A DNA stretch of 64,000 nt from Mikania micrantha (Eukaryota > Streptophyta > Magnoliopsida > Asterales > Asteraceae): NCBI GenBank assembly GCA_009363875.1, contig CM018693.1, forward strand, positions 108,330,362 through 108,394,361, in the 5' to 3' direction. Positions within the stretch are counted from its first letter, which is position 1, and every line of letters begins with the position of its first letter. Of the stretch, positions 46,637-58,293 are shown piece after piece. Both the position numbers and the translations under genes were made by a program. The notes under the pieces are model-generated. The model was not told the DNA's origin. It saw nothing but the letters and a program-made list of their open reading frames with translations, and did not search any database.

Positions 46637-48796
46637 TAGATCTCTTCTTTAACATCCCATATAGAAAAACAGTCTTCACATCCATTTATGTACATTGTGA
46701 AGTTCATGTATGAAGCATAGGCCATAAAGATTCGTATTGCTTGAAGGCGAGCCACTGGAGCATAAACTTCATCGTAATTAATTCCTTCCTCTTGTCTGTA
46801 TCCTTGAACCACCAATCTTTCCTTGTTACGAACTATCACACTAGAGTCATCCTTTTTATTCTTGAATACCCAACGAGTGCCAAGTGCTTTCTTCCCTTCA
46901 GGTAGATCAACTAGCTTCCACAGTTTTAGCTTGGCAAATTGATTGAGCTCTTCTTGCATTGAATCAATCCAGCTAGAATCTTCCAATGCCATCGAGATGT
47001 TTTTTGGTTCAATTTGAGACACAAAACATGAGAACACACACTCATTTAGATTTTCTGCTACTCGTCGAGTCACAACTCCTGAGGTGAGTGGTCCAATAAC
47101 CTTGTCAAGTGGATGATCTTTGTGAGTGGAAAAAGGAATTGGAGTGTCTGAAACAGTTGAAGATCCATGTAAGTTTGTTTCTATTGTAGGAGTGGCAGGA
47201 TCTACCATAAACTCTTCAGGCACAGATTTCAGAAAGTCAAGTGAGATATTCTCTAGAGAGGTTGGCTCAGAATATGATGATGATGTTTCTTTAATATCGA
47301 CAATTGAATCTGGAATTAGAGCTGGAGGTGGTTGTGGTGTCGGATTCATGCCTGGTGGATCATTGCTGACTTCTTGATGTTTATTTGACTGTAGAAGCTC
47401 TTCCTCTAAGTAGTTCTCTGAGAAGTTTTCATGGAAAGATGATTCTTCAGACTGTGTTTGAAAGGACTTGAAGAGTGTAGCATAATCAAAAATCTTTGCA
47501 GGACCGGAGTCAGCATCGGTGGGATTTTCTTCAAGCCAGTGAACATTATAGGACTCTACCACCTGTTTAGTCAATTTGTTGTACACTCTATAAGCTGTTT
47601 TTCCAGAGTATTCAACGAAATAGCATTCAGTCCCCCGGGCATCAAATTTTGGAATAGCTTCCTGATGCAGTAAAGTGCGTAGTCAATTTATGTCCATAAA
47701 TGATTTCATATGGAGTCTTCACATGTCGCTTGTTAATCAAAGTGCGATTTTGTACATAACAAGTGGTGTTAACTGCCTCAGCCGAGAAGAAAGTTGGTAG
47801 CTTAGAATCACACAACAAGGTGTGAGCTGCTTCAATAAGAGTACGATTTCTTCTTTCAGCGACACCATTTTGCTGAGGAGTGCGGGTGGCACTGTATTAT
47901 CTAGCAATTCCCTTTTCAGCACAGAACTGATTTAAAATGGCATTTTTGAATTCTGTACCATTTTCACATTGAATTCCTTTTACTTTTGAGTTCAACTGGT
48001 TCTCTATTAACGTGACAAACTGTTTTATCAATTCTGATGTTTCTCCCTTGTTTGATAAGAAGAATACCCAGGTAAACCGAGAGAAGTCATCAATGATCAC
48101 TAGACAATAGGAGTTACGAGAGAGACTGAGAACATTAATTGGACCAAAAAGATCCATGTGAAGCAATTGCATGATTGAGTCAATTGAGTTTATCAATTTG
48201 ATCTTGTGTGGTTTTCGATGTTGTTTCCCTTTTGCGCAATCAACACACCTTTCTATTGAGAATAAATCTTTGACTAGTATGTCTCTGACCAGCCGATTCT
48301 TTGCCAAACGATTGAGATTCTTCATATTAGCATGACCCAGTCTTCGGTGCCATAACATAGCATCATGAGTGGCTATCTTAGAATAGAGACGTGTGTCATT
48401 TGAGGAAGGTGTCAAGTTCATATCAATGATATAGGAATTTCCCTTTCTTTGAGAAGGTAGCAAAATCCAATCATCAGGAATTACAAACCCAGGCTTGAGA
48501 ATTAGACACTCTTTGTTGGTGAAGTCAGTGGAGTATCCTTTGTCGCAGATTTGTGATAAACTCAGGAAACTGTGGGAAAGTTCTGCAACGAAATTTACAT
48601 CAGAGAAGGACAGAGTTCCATGAGTGACAGTTCCTCTTTTTGAAATGATTCCTTTTTCGCCTCCTGCAAAGAGGACATTTCCACCACTGCCATCACATAC
48701 GTCAGAAAGTTTGGAAATGTCTCCTGCCATGTGCCGGGAACAACCACTGTCTACGTACCATCTCTTGTAGTTTGAGTTGCTTGATTGACCCTGCAC
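46637..48796 (-). pseudogene. pol: Sirevirus protease, integrase and reverse transcriptase N-terminal part
   Basis: Frame 48796-47897 holds the protease motif VDSGCSRHMAG and the GAG-pre-integrase zinc motif (HRRLGHANMKNL, CVDCAKGKQH). It continues with the integrase core (LLHMDLFGP, IIDDFSRFTWVFF, QCENGTEFKN). The last motif has Glu where Asp is usual. A TAA follows GIAR at 47897; the same frame continues with TPQQNGVAERRNRTLIEAA, which supplies the catalytic Glu (47890-47830). After a frameshift the frame 47586-46642 holds the integrase C-terminus and then reverse transcriptase motifs (KLWKLVDLPEGKKALGTRWV, RLVVQGYRQEEGINYDEVYAPVARL, ending DVKEE). LTR I interrupts it at 46637. Residues read beyond that point belong to the LTR. 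Confidence 0.85.
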
Positions 48797-51499
48797 ATGA
48801 TACCAAGTTAATGAGATTTGGCAACACAGGTGAATTTAGGCCTGAGTTTTGAACGTTTGACAATAACAGCAAAGTCATTTGAGAGTGGTTTGATTTTCCA
48901 ACATTTCTTAACATTTTCCAATGTGATTCAAGCCCTTTTACCCTGTTTATACGAATAAACATCTTTTAATGGCGTTGTGATTTTGTTATTGTGATATGAC
49001 CACCGATGTTTCTTGTTTCCGTTCAAATTATTATCAACCGGTTTAGATTTAAACAAATGAAATTTCCTTGCCTCTGATTTAACAAATCTTTTAGACTTAA
49101 AATTTCTTTCTTTTCTGGTTAAGCAAGGTTGATTTATTTGAGTTTTATAAAAACGGTTTTGTTTTTTGCAATTCCGAGCAATATGACCCGGAATACCGCA
49201 ACTAAAACAAGTATGTTTCTTTTCTTGACAGTACCTATTCACATTAGACTTCACGCATTTCTTTGCTGTGGGTTTTTTAGAATGCTAGACATGAGATGAG
49301 TCATCATGTGTAATTTTAATAGTTGAGTCAGTTGACCCATCCAAGGATAACTTATCCTTGACTTCAACGTTTGACATGCCATTATGATTTCCTGAAAGTA
49401 TCATATTTGGAACAAAAGGGTCTGCATTAAAATTCAAATTCGAGTTCAAACATAGTTTTTCAGAAACACAATGATCATTGTTTTGAAAAGACTCAACACA
49501 AGTTTTTGGTAATTGATTTGAAATAGAAAACTTAATATCACAATCTGAATCGTAATCATATCAACGTCTTCAATCAGCACAGTGTTATAAAGATCTATTT
49601 GTCTACACATGAAATAGTTATTAGCACAGTTCACATGGTCAGTTACAACATTATTACAACCCTCTGATTGTGATACAAAAACACCATATTTCATGTGTTT
49701 TTCTCTCTCCTTTTCTTCCTCCGACAAAGGCAAGCTCGTATAATTATCAGTATATGGTGTAGGCATTTCATTAAAACCCAAACCCCTTTGTTTTTTATTT
49801 GGAAAATGTTTATCCAACAAAAGATGCATTTTGTTACTGGTTACATCAATTTTTTTAAGAGAACGATCTGAGTCATTTAAGCTTTCAGATAACATTTTAG
49901 TTGTAGTAGAGAGTTCTTGAATTTTCATTTTTGCATCTCTGAGATGACAAACTTTTTCACTTAATTATGATTTTAATCGAGATATGTCTTTCTTTTGTGC
50001 TTCAATTTTTTCTCTAAAAAGTTTTTCATTTTTTGTTAAAGCACTTTTGGATCTCTTGAGATCATGTATATCTTCGATTAATTCAGAATTATTACTGCGA
50101 TATTGTTCAACTTTATCACTGCAAGACTGGGAACACAAATTTAAATGTACCTCAGATGTAACTGAATTTGCAATGTCTGCCATGAATGCATAAGGTTCTT
50201 CCAAACTCAGAGCTTGAAGTTGATCTCTCCAACTGTATCCGCCAGATTCTTGAGCTACCAGTGCTTTGCCATTTTCTGAAACAGATGATGATGTCACATT
50301 TGAATCGCCAGATTTCTCCATCTTGGGTTTCTTGCATTCTCTGGCAAAGTGTCCCTTTTTGTGGCAGTTAAAACATCTGAGCTCATCTTTGTTGAATCCA
50401 ATTCTTTTATTCTTGTCTACCACTTATTCTTTCCAGTTATTCTGATGAAATTTTTAGCTCGAAACACAACCATAGCCATTTGCCAAGTGACATCCATTTC
50501 TTCAACATCTTCTGGATGAATCTAATCTAGTTCAGCAGATACTATGCTTGTCTGATTCAAGTCTCCAGCCATAAAAGCGTTGTAACTTTTCATGACGGTA
50601 GTAAATAAAACTAGATTTTCCTCCATAGCTGGTGCAGTCACAATTTTACTATCACTACCTCCCTATGATGCAACATTTAATTCTCTAGCTGGAGTCTGTG
50701 GTTTGACAGGCGTTGCTCCAGTTGAGCATTGAGATAGAAAAGCGCTGTTCGAGTTTCCAACTCCAACTGCACTTAGGCTGCTGTTGTGATTCAAGGTTCA
50801 CTGTTTATCATCCATGTCATAGGACTTAATAATAGAAATCAGTTCAGTTAAACTGATTCTATATAAATCCTTAGTTTTCTTAATCAAGGCCACGTTCATA
50901 TCCCAGCTTCGAGGTAGAGCATTCAACAATTTTTTGTTGATCTCACCATTTGACAGAAAAATCTCTGCTCCTTGCATCTCGGTAATCAGACAAACAAATC
51001 TTTGAATTTGAGTTTCCAAGCTTTCCCCAAGAACATGATTGAACATGTTAAATCTTTGATTTAACATATCTCTCCAGCTTTCTTTCATATCGGTGTTTCC
51101 TTTATACATTTGAATCAACGCTTCCCACAGTTCTTTAGCCGAAGTAGATTTCTTGAAACCTTGAGCAATGTCAGGTCCTAGTGCTATGGTTAATGATGCT
51201 AGTGCCTTATCATCTTGTTCTACCATTTCAAAGTCATCATCAGTGTATTCTTCAATCGGCTTGGGAACCATAGTAGTGCATCCATCCGAAACGTACATAG
51301 GTACCCTTTTTCCCCTCTGAATGGATCTCCATATCTTAGCATCTGAGAAATTAGCATGATTTTCGAAACGCCATTTCCACTCAATAAACCCATCGGCATG
51401 TAGTAGTCTTGGAATCCTTGTAGCTGTGCCCATCTGAGAATCTAGTTGTAGATACATGGTGTTTTGATTTTGATTTTCAGCCTCCATCGTAATAGACAA
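48797..51499 (-). pseudogene. gag: Sirevirus gag, broken
   Basis: Starts at 51499 with MSITMEAENQ. The capsid-like part (51499-50798) has RIPRLLHADGFIEWKWRF and ELWEALIQMYKGNTD. After stops, frame 50423-49965 contains the first CCHC knuckle CFNCHKKGHFAREC and a helical region with KSALTKNEKLFREKIEAQKK. Frame 49928-49446 continues coiled-coil-like sequence. A second knuckle, CFSCGIPGHIARNC, is at 49254-48928. A long gag with a coiled coil and two knuckles suits the SIRE lineage. At least four stops or shifts. Confidence 0.75.
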
Positions 51500-51534
51500 C
51501 TACTAAAAAATAATCAACACCAAAACAGTAAGGT

Positions 51535-51665
51535 CAACCGAAAACAGTAAGTTCAGCCGAGAACACCAAACTTCACCGAAAACTATAGTTTCAGCCGAGA
51601 ACACCACTTTCTGCCGAGAACAGCTAATTCAATCCGAGAACACCTGAATTAGCCGAGATGACCCC
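51535..51665. repeat. Short tandem array with CCGARAAC core in the Sirevirus leader
   Basis: About seven units spaced 19-22 bp: CCGAAAACAGTAAGTTCAG, CCGAGAACACCAAACTTCA, CCGAAAACTATAGTTTCAG and so on. The same core recurs in the LTRs (34200-34270, 51785-51855) and in the pol-ORF3 spacer. Confidence 0.8.
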
Positions 51666-51784
51666 TTCGATCGAGAATTCTTTTCGATAGACAGTGATAC
51701 TATCGAAAACACTTATTCCGTTGACCGAATCTTCAGTGTAATTCCTTGATTTTCTCCAACCAATTAATTCGACCCACAATTCAT

Positions 51785-51918
51785 TCCACCGAAAACCAAA
51801 CAACTCCACCGAAAACCAAACAACTCCACCGAGAACAATTCATTCCACCGAAAACATGTTGTCATCACCAAAACAAACAATCCATGATATCACAATCCTT
51901 ATAGTATTGACCCTTACA
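51785..51918 (-). repeat. Sirevirus 5' LTR, truncated
   Basis: Only the outer part matches the 3' LTR (34204-34335); the inner part, including the TGTAAGTCCC end and any primer-binding site, is missing before gag. The outer end and its ATCGT duplication are intact, so the loss happened after insertion. Confidence 0.65.
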
Positions 51919-52062
51919 ATCGTCTTACTATGTGTGTTTGGACTGTTGTGCCACGTGTCACACTAAATATCACTAATTCTAGTGCCACGTATGTAATAAT
52001 AATTCAAATTATTATCAAAATATTAAAATGCTGACCTGGAAAATACGAGGTGTCTCACATCA

Positions 52063-52344
52063 ATACATAATCAAATATTCAATAAACTTACAAATGCCCA
52101 ATTTATTATACAACATCAAAGAACCAGGATCAATCGAATAACTCAAAACACAAATTCACAATTTTTGACTATCTCGACTTATTTTTGACAAATCTATAGG
52201 GTTTCACATACTAAATAAAAATCAAACTCATCAAACAGATCATTGTTATTTCATACGGATATATTGGAAGCATTTCTGTTAATCATATCTCTCTTAAAAC
52301 CCCAAAATCAACCACCTGATTACAAAACATAATGGGGTAGCCTT
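52063..52344. other. AT-rich flank, no gene
   Basis: Between the end of LTR F and the pumilio-like fragment I see only AT-rich sequence. Confidence 0.5.
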
Positions 52345-53051
52345 CTAAATAAAAATATACAAAAACATAATTAGGGTGAAGTACTCCACAAGTGCCTTGT
52401 GTAAAATAGAGTGATCCACTATCCGTTTCTCCAATATTGGTTGAACCACAACAGACATATGTCTTACTATTGCTGCTTTTTGCAAATTCAACTTGGAGAT
52501 TATATCTACTAACCTATTGAAAGCATGTATTTTTTGTTTATATTATCATTTGAGAGCATACATGAATTAACAACTCAAAACGTAGCATCCCAAGTTTCGT
52601 GGCACTTCAATTATAAGAGAAGACATTTAGAGAGGCGTGTTTACCTTCTTTCTTTCACTAAAGCTAGATCCTTGAATAAGTGAATCTCAGTAGAGTATAA
52701 TTCCATGAGAATAAATTGTTTTTGAGAGGCAATCCCTAGTTGATAAGCATGTTCAACAACTACAATAAACAAAACATAGTGTATTTAAAAGTATTGTCTT
52801 CAAAGAAAGATATAAACATTATGCTTTAGTACAGAGGGATGTAAAAGATAACTAAATAAACTATAAACTACAATACCATGATCATCAAAAAAGAATTTAA
52901 AAAAAATTAATATCTGGTTCAAATGAGTGCAATGTAGCATACCAATGGAACCAACCATATGTCGTAGAAGAGAAGCAACATGCCTATGAACATAAGAAAT
53001 AAAATTTGCTAGTTGTTCCTTTAGAGGCTGCAAAAGTTCAAAGAAAGGCAT
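52345..53051 (-). pseudogene. Pumilio-24-like (PUM/CPL domain) gene fragment, three exons
   Basis: Three exons in consistent phase: 53027-52943 (PLKEQLANFISYVHRHVASL, then LRHMVGSI), 52759-52645 (VVEHAYQLGIASQKQF, then MELYSTEIHLFKDLA) and 52513 to the stop at 52345 (LVDIISKLNLQKAAIVRHM, then ILEKRIVDHSILHKALVEY). Introns are GT-AG. The sequence resembles nucleolar Pumilio proteins of the APUM24 type, which bind rRNA precursors. It corresponds only to an internal part of that protein. The last exon runs into LIMFLYIFI and a stop instead of continuing. Either a captured fragment or a decayed gene. Identification is from memory of the family. Confidence 0.65.
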
Positions 53052-53498
53052 TGGATAACAAGTAACATGCCCTTTTCATATAATAGAAATGTTACCAAAC
53101 TAATTGTACATATGGCAATTGAGATATGGTTTATCTCTAGTAAGTCAACCAGGTTAAATAAAATAATAAATCAAGAAGGCAGCTTAATCAAATGGCTCGA
53201 ACAGGATGGTAAATGGCTGCTAGTGTTTTTACTAAGATCAACAACCTGAATAAAAAAATATGAACGATTATTTAAGTTCTAAGCATATTTAGAAGAATTT
53301 GTTAAGAAGAGGAAGCTCTTGCTTGCACACATAAGGCAGTTCAGATTGATTTCGTAAAAGGTTGAAACTCAAAACTTTGGGCATCTCAACCAGTGGCTTT
53401 GAAGACACTTATAGTTATTTAGTTAGCTAATTTCAAGGATGATTCGAGCCCCATTGGTTAGCTAATTTCAGTTAGCTAATCTGTATGGTTTACTGATT

Positions 53499-53570
53499 GC
53501 ATGCAACATCTGGCTTGGGTGCTGCAGCTGCTTTAGCTCTTTCAAAGGAAGGCTTTGGTGTTGTTATTGG
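53499..53570 (+). pseudogene. N-terminal exon fragment of a FEY-like short-chain dehydrogenase
   Basis: Reads ATSGLGAAAALALSKEGFGV, then VIG before a T-rich stretch. This is the glycine-rich NAD(P)-binding turn and first helix of short-chain dehydrogenases, with the AAAALALSKEGF signature I associate with plant FOREVER YOUNG-like proteins. Flanks are non-coding. Too short to be functional. Confidence 0.5.
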
Positions 53571-54359
53571 TTTTTTATCTTCTCAAAACTCATTAATACA
53601 AACTCGGGTATTTTACAACTTTAATATAATATTTTTTTTGTTTTGAAAACATTACTGTTGTGATCATCATTAATACACATTTTTAATTTTTGTCAACTAC
53701 CTCTCATAACGAAATAGAAACTGTGTTATAAATCTGCAATGAATCTTGTGTTGTGCGTGTATGTGTGTTTTTTTCAATTGGTTTTGTTTCAAACATAAAT
53801 CAGTGAGAAGCAACACAACTTATGTGACATTTGGATGTGTGTTTTGGGGGTGATTATGTAACATATGGCCCCTGATGGATATATATATTTTGTTGCCCGT
53901 TTGAAGACTTCCTGGTGGTCATTTATTTAGGAATAACTCTCACCTAAACACGCTTAAGTAATTACTATGGATAGGAATCCACTGCTATTGCGCCCAAAAT
54001 GCATTTGTGTCTTGGTGATACACGAGGCCGAGCCTGTTGGCACATTTAACTATGGAAGAAATCCACAGTCCACTCATCCAATTCATGTTAGTGATATTTG
54101 TGGTTAGATGTGCCTTATGAACATATTATGGATTTACTTCCACCCAAAAACACTCAACTGTAGAGAGTTCACAATCAATATGCACAAATCAATTTAAAGT
54201 CAGCCTTTCCTAAAAAAGGCCAGGCCGATATGGAGCATGCCACAGGTGTACAATACTATGTGATTTTAAATAATCAAGTTCATGATATAGTGTTTATATG
54301 CGGGCATAAGAAATTAGAACATAAAACAACCAAAAATGAGAAAAATAGTCAAGGGCTTA
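53571..54359. other. No gene seen
   Basis: AT-rich intergenic or intron-like sequence between the two dehydrogenase fragments; no supported coding segment. Confidence 0.4.
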
Positions 54360-54479
54360 CTAGTGGGCAAGGGCTGCATCACAAATTGAAGACACATCCA
54401 TCTTAGGTGACTGCAAAAGACCAAAAAACCTCAGGGAAGCAAAAGCAGCCTGTGAAATAAACATTGGAACTTCTCGCAT
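54360..54479 (-). pseudogene. C-terminal exon fragment of a FEY-like short-chain dehydrogenase
   Basis: Frame MREVPMFISQAAFASLRFFG, then LLQSPKMDVSSICDAALAH and TAG. The MREVP...LLQSP...DAALA pattern matches the region after the catalytic fold in plant FEY-like dehydrogenases. It lies on the strand opposite to the N-terminal fragment 0.8 kb away, so the two cannot be one gene as they stand. Confidence 0.5.
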
Positions 54480-54880
54480 GATGTTGGTTTAAACTGCTCC
54501 CGGGTCTCGCATGAAATGCCTGTATGGTAAAAAAAAATGTTACCAAAAATAGTAACTTGATTACTTGAACAACCTTGTATAAGCTTTGAAAAGATATAAA
54601 ATTATCTACCTCTAATGACCATCAGTAGTGAATCGACTTGTAGCGAGTATACTGGCATTATTTATCTACATCTCATGAAATGTCTGTAATTTGTCAGCTG
54701 TTTTTCTTATTATTTTTGTCCTTTAACATTGAATGCTTGCGTATTTATACCCCAACATTCCCTGCATCACTTGAATTGATTTTCCCGAAAAATTTTTTGT
54801 GTTCTTATTCTGTTTTCTCTTGCTCTAGCTATCTTAACAATCTGAAATAACTAAGTGTTTGACTTAAAAGGGAGTGAATA
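54480..54880. other. No gene seen
   Basis: AT-rich sequence; the boundary with the truncated copia element is near 54880. Confidence 0.4.
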
Positions 54881-57800
54881 CCAAGTCTTTGACCCTAGTG
54901 TCTAAAGTCGGATATTCCTGGTTGATAAATCCTCTCGGTCCAACAAAAGTAGTTAAGTTCCCCGAGATCCTTAGAAGTTAATTCTTGATTGAGTCTTTTA
55001 ATGAAGGATCTGAGAATAAAATCTTGATTTCCTGTTAAAATTAAGTCATCAACATAAACTAATAGATGCATTATAGAGGCATCCCATTTAAAAATAAATA
55101 GAGACGTGTCAACCTTACTACATGTAAACCCATTAGCACATAAAAACATACTTAAATGATGGAACCAAGCCCGAGGGGATTGTTTTAAACCATATAAGGC
55201 TTTGTTGAGTTCACAAACATGATGAGAAAGCTGAGGATTAGAGAAACCAGGGGGCTGCTTCATATAAATAGTTTCTTGCAAGTTACCATGACAAAAGCAT
55301 TATTTACATCAAGTTGGTGCAAAGTCCATCGATTAAGTGGAGCTAAAGATAAAATAATACAAAAAATGGTAGCCTTGACAACGAGACTGAATATATGAGA
55401 GTAGTCAAGACTAGGAGTTTGGCTAAATCCTTGAGCCACAAGACGAGCTTTGTGTCTTTCGATTGATCCATCAGAATGATAATTGGTGCAATACACCCAT
55501 TTGGAGCCAACAACTGGACGATTGGTTGGATGCGGAACAAGAGTCCAAGTCTTGTTAAGGTCAAGAGCATGAAGTTCATGTTTCATAGCATTTACCCACA
55601 TGGGGTCCTTTATAGCGGTTTTAACAGTTTTGGGATCACTATTAGCTACAAGGGCGTGATAAAGTGGAGTGCTTATGGAGAGATCAACACGATGTTGAGG
55701 TTTAAAGATGCCGAATTTGGCACGAGTGCTCATGGGATGAGTGGTAGCAGGGGTGGCGAAGGTGTCGGGATGGGGCTGGGAGGTGGTGTTGGTTCTTGGC
55801 TAGTTGGCGGTGGTCTTGGTTGAGGGTCTGTTAAAGTTGGTTAGGGGTAGGTTGGGTTGAAAGAATTTGGCTAGATGGCAGAGATGTTGTGGGGGCTAAA
55901 GAAGGAAAGGTTAAAGGACTCTAGGGTGAGGCGGCATCTTGGGCAGGTAATGTATTTTGGTCCAAGAGATTCAAAATGAGGGGATGGTCTGGTGTAGTTG
56001 TAGGTGGTAAAGGATAAGTGCATAAAGTACATGGGGTTGGGTGTAGGTTAGTTTGAGATGTAGAGGGAAGAGGATCGGTGGGGTCTAAAAAACTTGATAG
56101 TTCTAGTTGAGAGATTGGTGTGACAGTGGGATTGGAAGCAAAGGGAAAACAAGCTTCATCGAATTTTGCATGACGGTAATGTATATACAAGAAGTGAGGG
56201 GATCAAGACAACGATAGCCTTTATAGAATGACTATAGCCAAGGAATACGCAAGGGAGACTACAGGCACGTAGGTATGGAAAAACCCGGCATCCAAACGCC
56301 TTAAAAATAGTGTAAGAAGGTTTTTAAGAAAAAAGGAGTTCAAAAGGGGATTTATTGTTAAGAATTGGGGAAGGTAATCGATTTATTATATATAAAATGG
56401 ATGAAAAAGCATCAAACCTACACGTGGTTGGGAGATGCGCTTTAAAAAGCATGACCAAACCGGTTTCAACAATGTGATGATGTTTTCGCTCCGCACGACC
56501 ATTTTGTTGTGGGGTGCACGGACATGACACACGATGTAACGTGCCATTTGCATTAAACAATGAGCGAACATGGTGATTAATAAATTCCGAGTCACCTTCA
56601 CTTTGAAAAACTTTGATGGTTTGTGAAAATTGTGTCTAAACAAATTTAACGAACACCTTTAAAGGAGGATAAAAGTCGTATTTTTAATATTAGTGGGTAC
56701 AACCAACATAACTGTGAGTAGTCATCAAGAAAGATGACATAGTAGTGATATCTATCACCTAATGTACCCGGAGATGGACCCCATAGATCTAAATGAACGA
56801 GATCCAAGGGGTTTGAAGTGAGTTTAATATTAAGATCAAAAGGTAAGCGTTTACTCTTTGCAAGTTCACATGAAGAACAAACAATTGGTTTAGGAAGTAA
56901 AGCATTAAAAGATTAACAACCCAAACTTTGTAATGTTTTGATAATAGAAAAATTGGCATGGCCTAAATGAGTGTGCCAACTTCAAAGGAAGCTTTAGGGC
57001 ACCTATTTTTAGCGACAAAAGCTTGATGATCGGGTTGCAAAAGATAGATTCCGTTCTCACAACGGCCTTGAGCCAACACCTGCTTGGTGTGCTGGTCTTG
57101 AACAAAAAAGGAAGGATATGAAATTAAGACAACCACACAATTATCACGAGTTAATCGACTGATAGATAGCAGATTTTTTGTGAGATTAGGTACCACAAGG
57201 ATATCATTTAAGCAAGTATTATTATAAATATAAGATGAACCTTTATGGAGGAACGGGTGAGTTTGCCCATTACTGAAGGTAACGGTTTCCTTACCTTGAG
57301 GAGTAGCTAAACTGGAAACAATAGTGGGATCGGGGGCATGTGGGCGGTGGCCCCGGAATCAATATACCAGTCGGGTATATGTGGTGATATGTTGCACTGT
57401 GAAATGAAGGCAGAAGCAAGGTTGTCATCAGAAGCTAGTGGGGCTTGTGATGTAAACTAAGTCAGCCGTGGGCAACGGTTTGCATAGTGTCCATTAAGAC
57501 GACATAACTGGCAATGGGGAGATCGGCGACCGTGAGAGGAACCGCGACCACTAGGTTGTGTTGATGATGTAGGAAATCGGCTACCACGACCACGACCAGA
57601 GAAATGTTGATTGGAGTTGGCTTGAGCAGAGAATGCATTGGTGGGTTGGGAGGTGCCATAAAGAGATTTTTTGAATAGTTCATGACTCTCGACCTTGGAG
57701 AGGAGATCGGAAAATTTAGGAGCGGGCCTAGAAGCTTTAACAGAAGTGGAGAAAGTCTCAAACTCGGTACCGAGACCACGGAGAAACCGATGAAGAAGAT

Positions 57801-58293
57801 TAGCTTCATCGATTATGTGGCCAAAAGAAGATAGTTGATCATAGAGACTCTTGAACCAGCGACCATAAACCGGAACAGAGTTAGAACCATTCTCTATCAT
57901 TCGAAGTTGGTATTTGAGATTGTGAATTTGCTCAATTGAGGTATTGCCATAAGCGGATTCGAGCACAAGCCAAATATGTCAAGCCATAGTACGGCCGACG
58001 ATAACCGAAACCACCTCTTCAGTAAGGGAAGCATGAATAAGGATGGTGGTTCTTTGATCAGCAAGAAGCCATGCGGAGTAGGCTGGATTAGGTACATCCT
58101 TTGCATTGGATAAGATAGTGGGGGTTGGTGTGGAACAGGCCTCGTCGATATGTGGAAGAAGAGAGTGGTAAGTTAAAACGGGAATGATTTTGTTGCGCCA
58201 TTGGAGGTAGTTTGAAGAACACAACTTGATTGTTAACATGTGAATGGGGTTGTTCATGAGGAAATCACTGGTGTGGGAGGAAGATGCCGCCAT
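54881..58293 (-). pseudogene. gag-pol: Ale/Retrofit-like Ty1/copia gag-pol, 3'-truncated and degenerate
   Basis: Starts at 58293 with MAASSSHTSDFLMNNP and LTIKLCSSNYLQWRNKI. The gag continues in the same frame after a TGA at 57981-57979 and ends with knuckle CQLCRLNGHYANRC (57500-57457). Then come protease/pre-integrase pieces (NLTKNLLSISRLTRDN, 57196-56963), the integrase TPQQNGRAERKHHHIVE (56560-56324), a Pro-rich linker (56190-55921), and reverse transcriptase with GSKWVYCTNYHSDGSIERHK and LDVNNAFVMV (55733-55260). After a shift, QPPGFSNPQLSHHVCELNKA and LLVYVDDLILTGN follow (55281-54895). It stops after LGELNYF. The RNase H and 3' LTR are missing. Several frameshifts. Confidence 0.85.

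Larger units (their letters stand above)
33921..51918 (-). mobile_element. Sirevirus (Ty1/copia, SIRE lineage) retrotransposon
   Basis: It starts TGTAAGTCCCAATCAC at 33921 and ends GTATTGACCCTTACA at 51918. The 5-bp duplications are ATCGT at 33916-33920 and 51919-51923. On the minus strand the order is damaged 5' LTR, gag with coiled-coil and CCHC knuckles, protease, integrase, reverse transcriptase, RNase H, a third envelope-like ORF, polypurine tract and 3' LTR. Long gag and the extra 3' ORF are SIRE-lineage traits. Reverse transcriptase is split by two solo LTRs. Multiple stops make it inactive. Confidence 0.9.
31217..52057 (-). mobile_element. Solo LTR F (Ty3/gypsy-type, about 2.84 kb), split by the Sirevirus
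   Basis: It starts TGTCACACCCCCCAAAAATC at 31217 and ends ACGAGGTGTCTCA at 52057. It is flanked by CATCA at 31212-31216 and at 52058-52062. The body is 31217-33920, then resumes at 51924-52057 after the Sirevirus. It includes the GGTTGGTGAGTTCAC and CTCACCCCAAGAG...GGGGC blocks seen in the other LTRs. No gag-pol of its own, so it is a solo LTR left by recombination. Confidence 0.8.

Noticed and set aside
51500..51785. Search for a Sirevirus primer-binding site before gag
   Set aside because: No TGGTATCAGAGC-type sequence was found on the minus strand; the region holds the CCGARAAC array instead.
53067..53249. 60-codon plus frame opposite the pumilio-like fragment
   Set aside because: No protein-like features; it is antisense to intron-like sequence.
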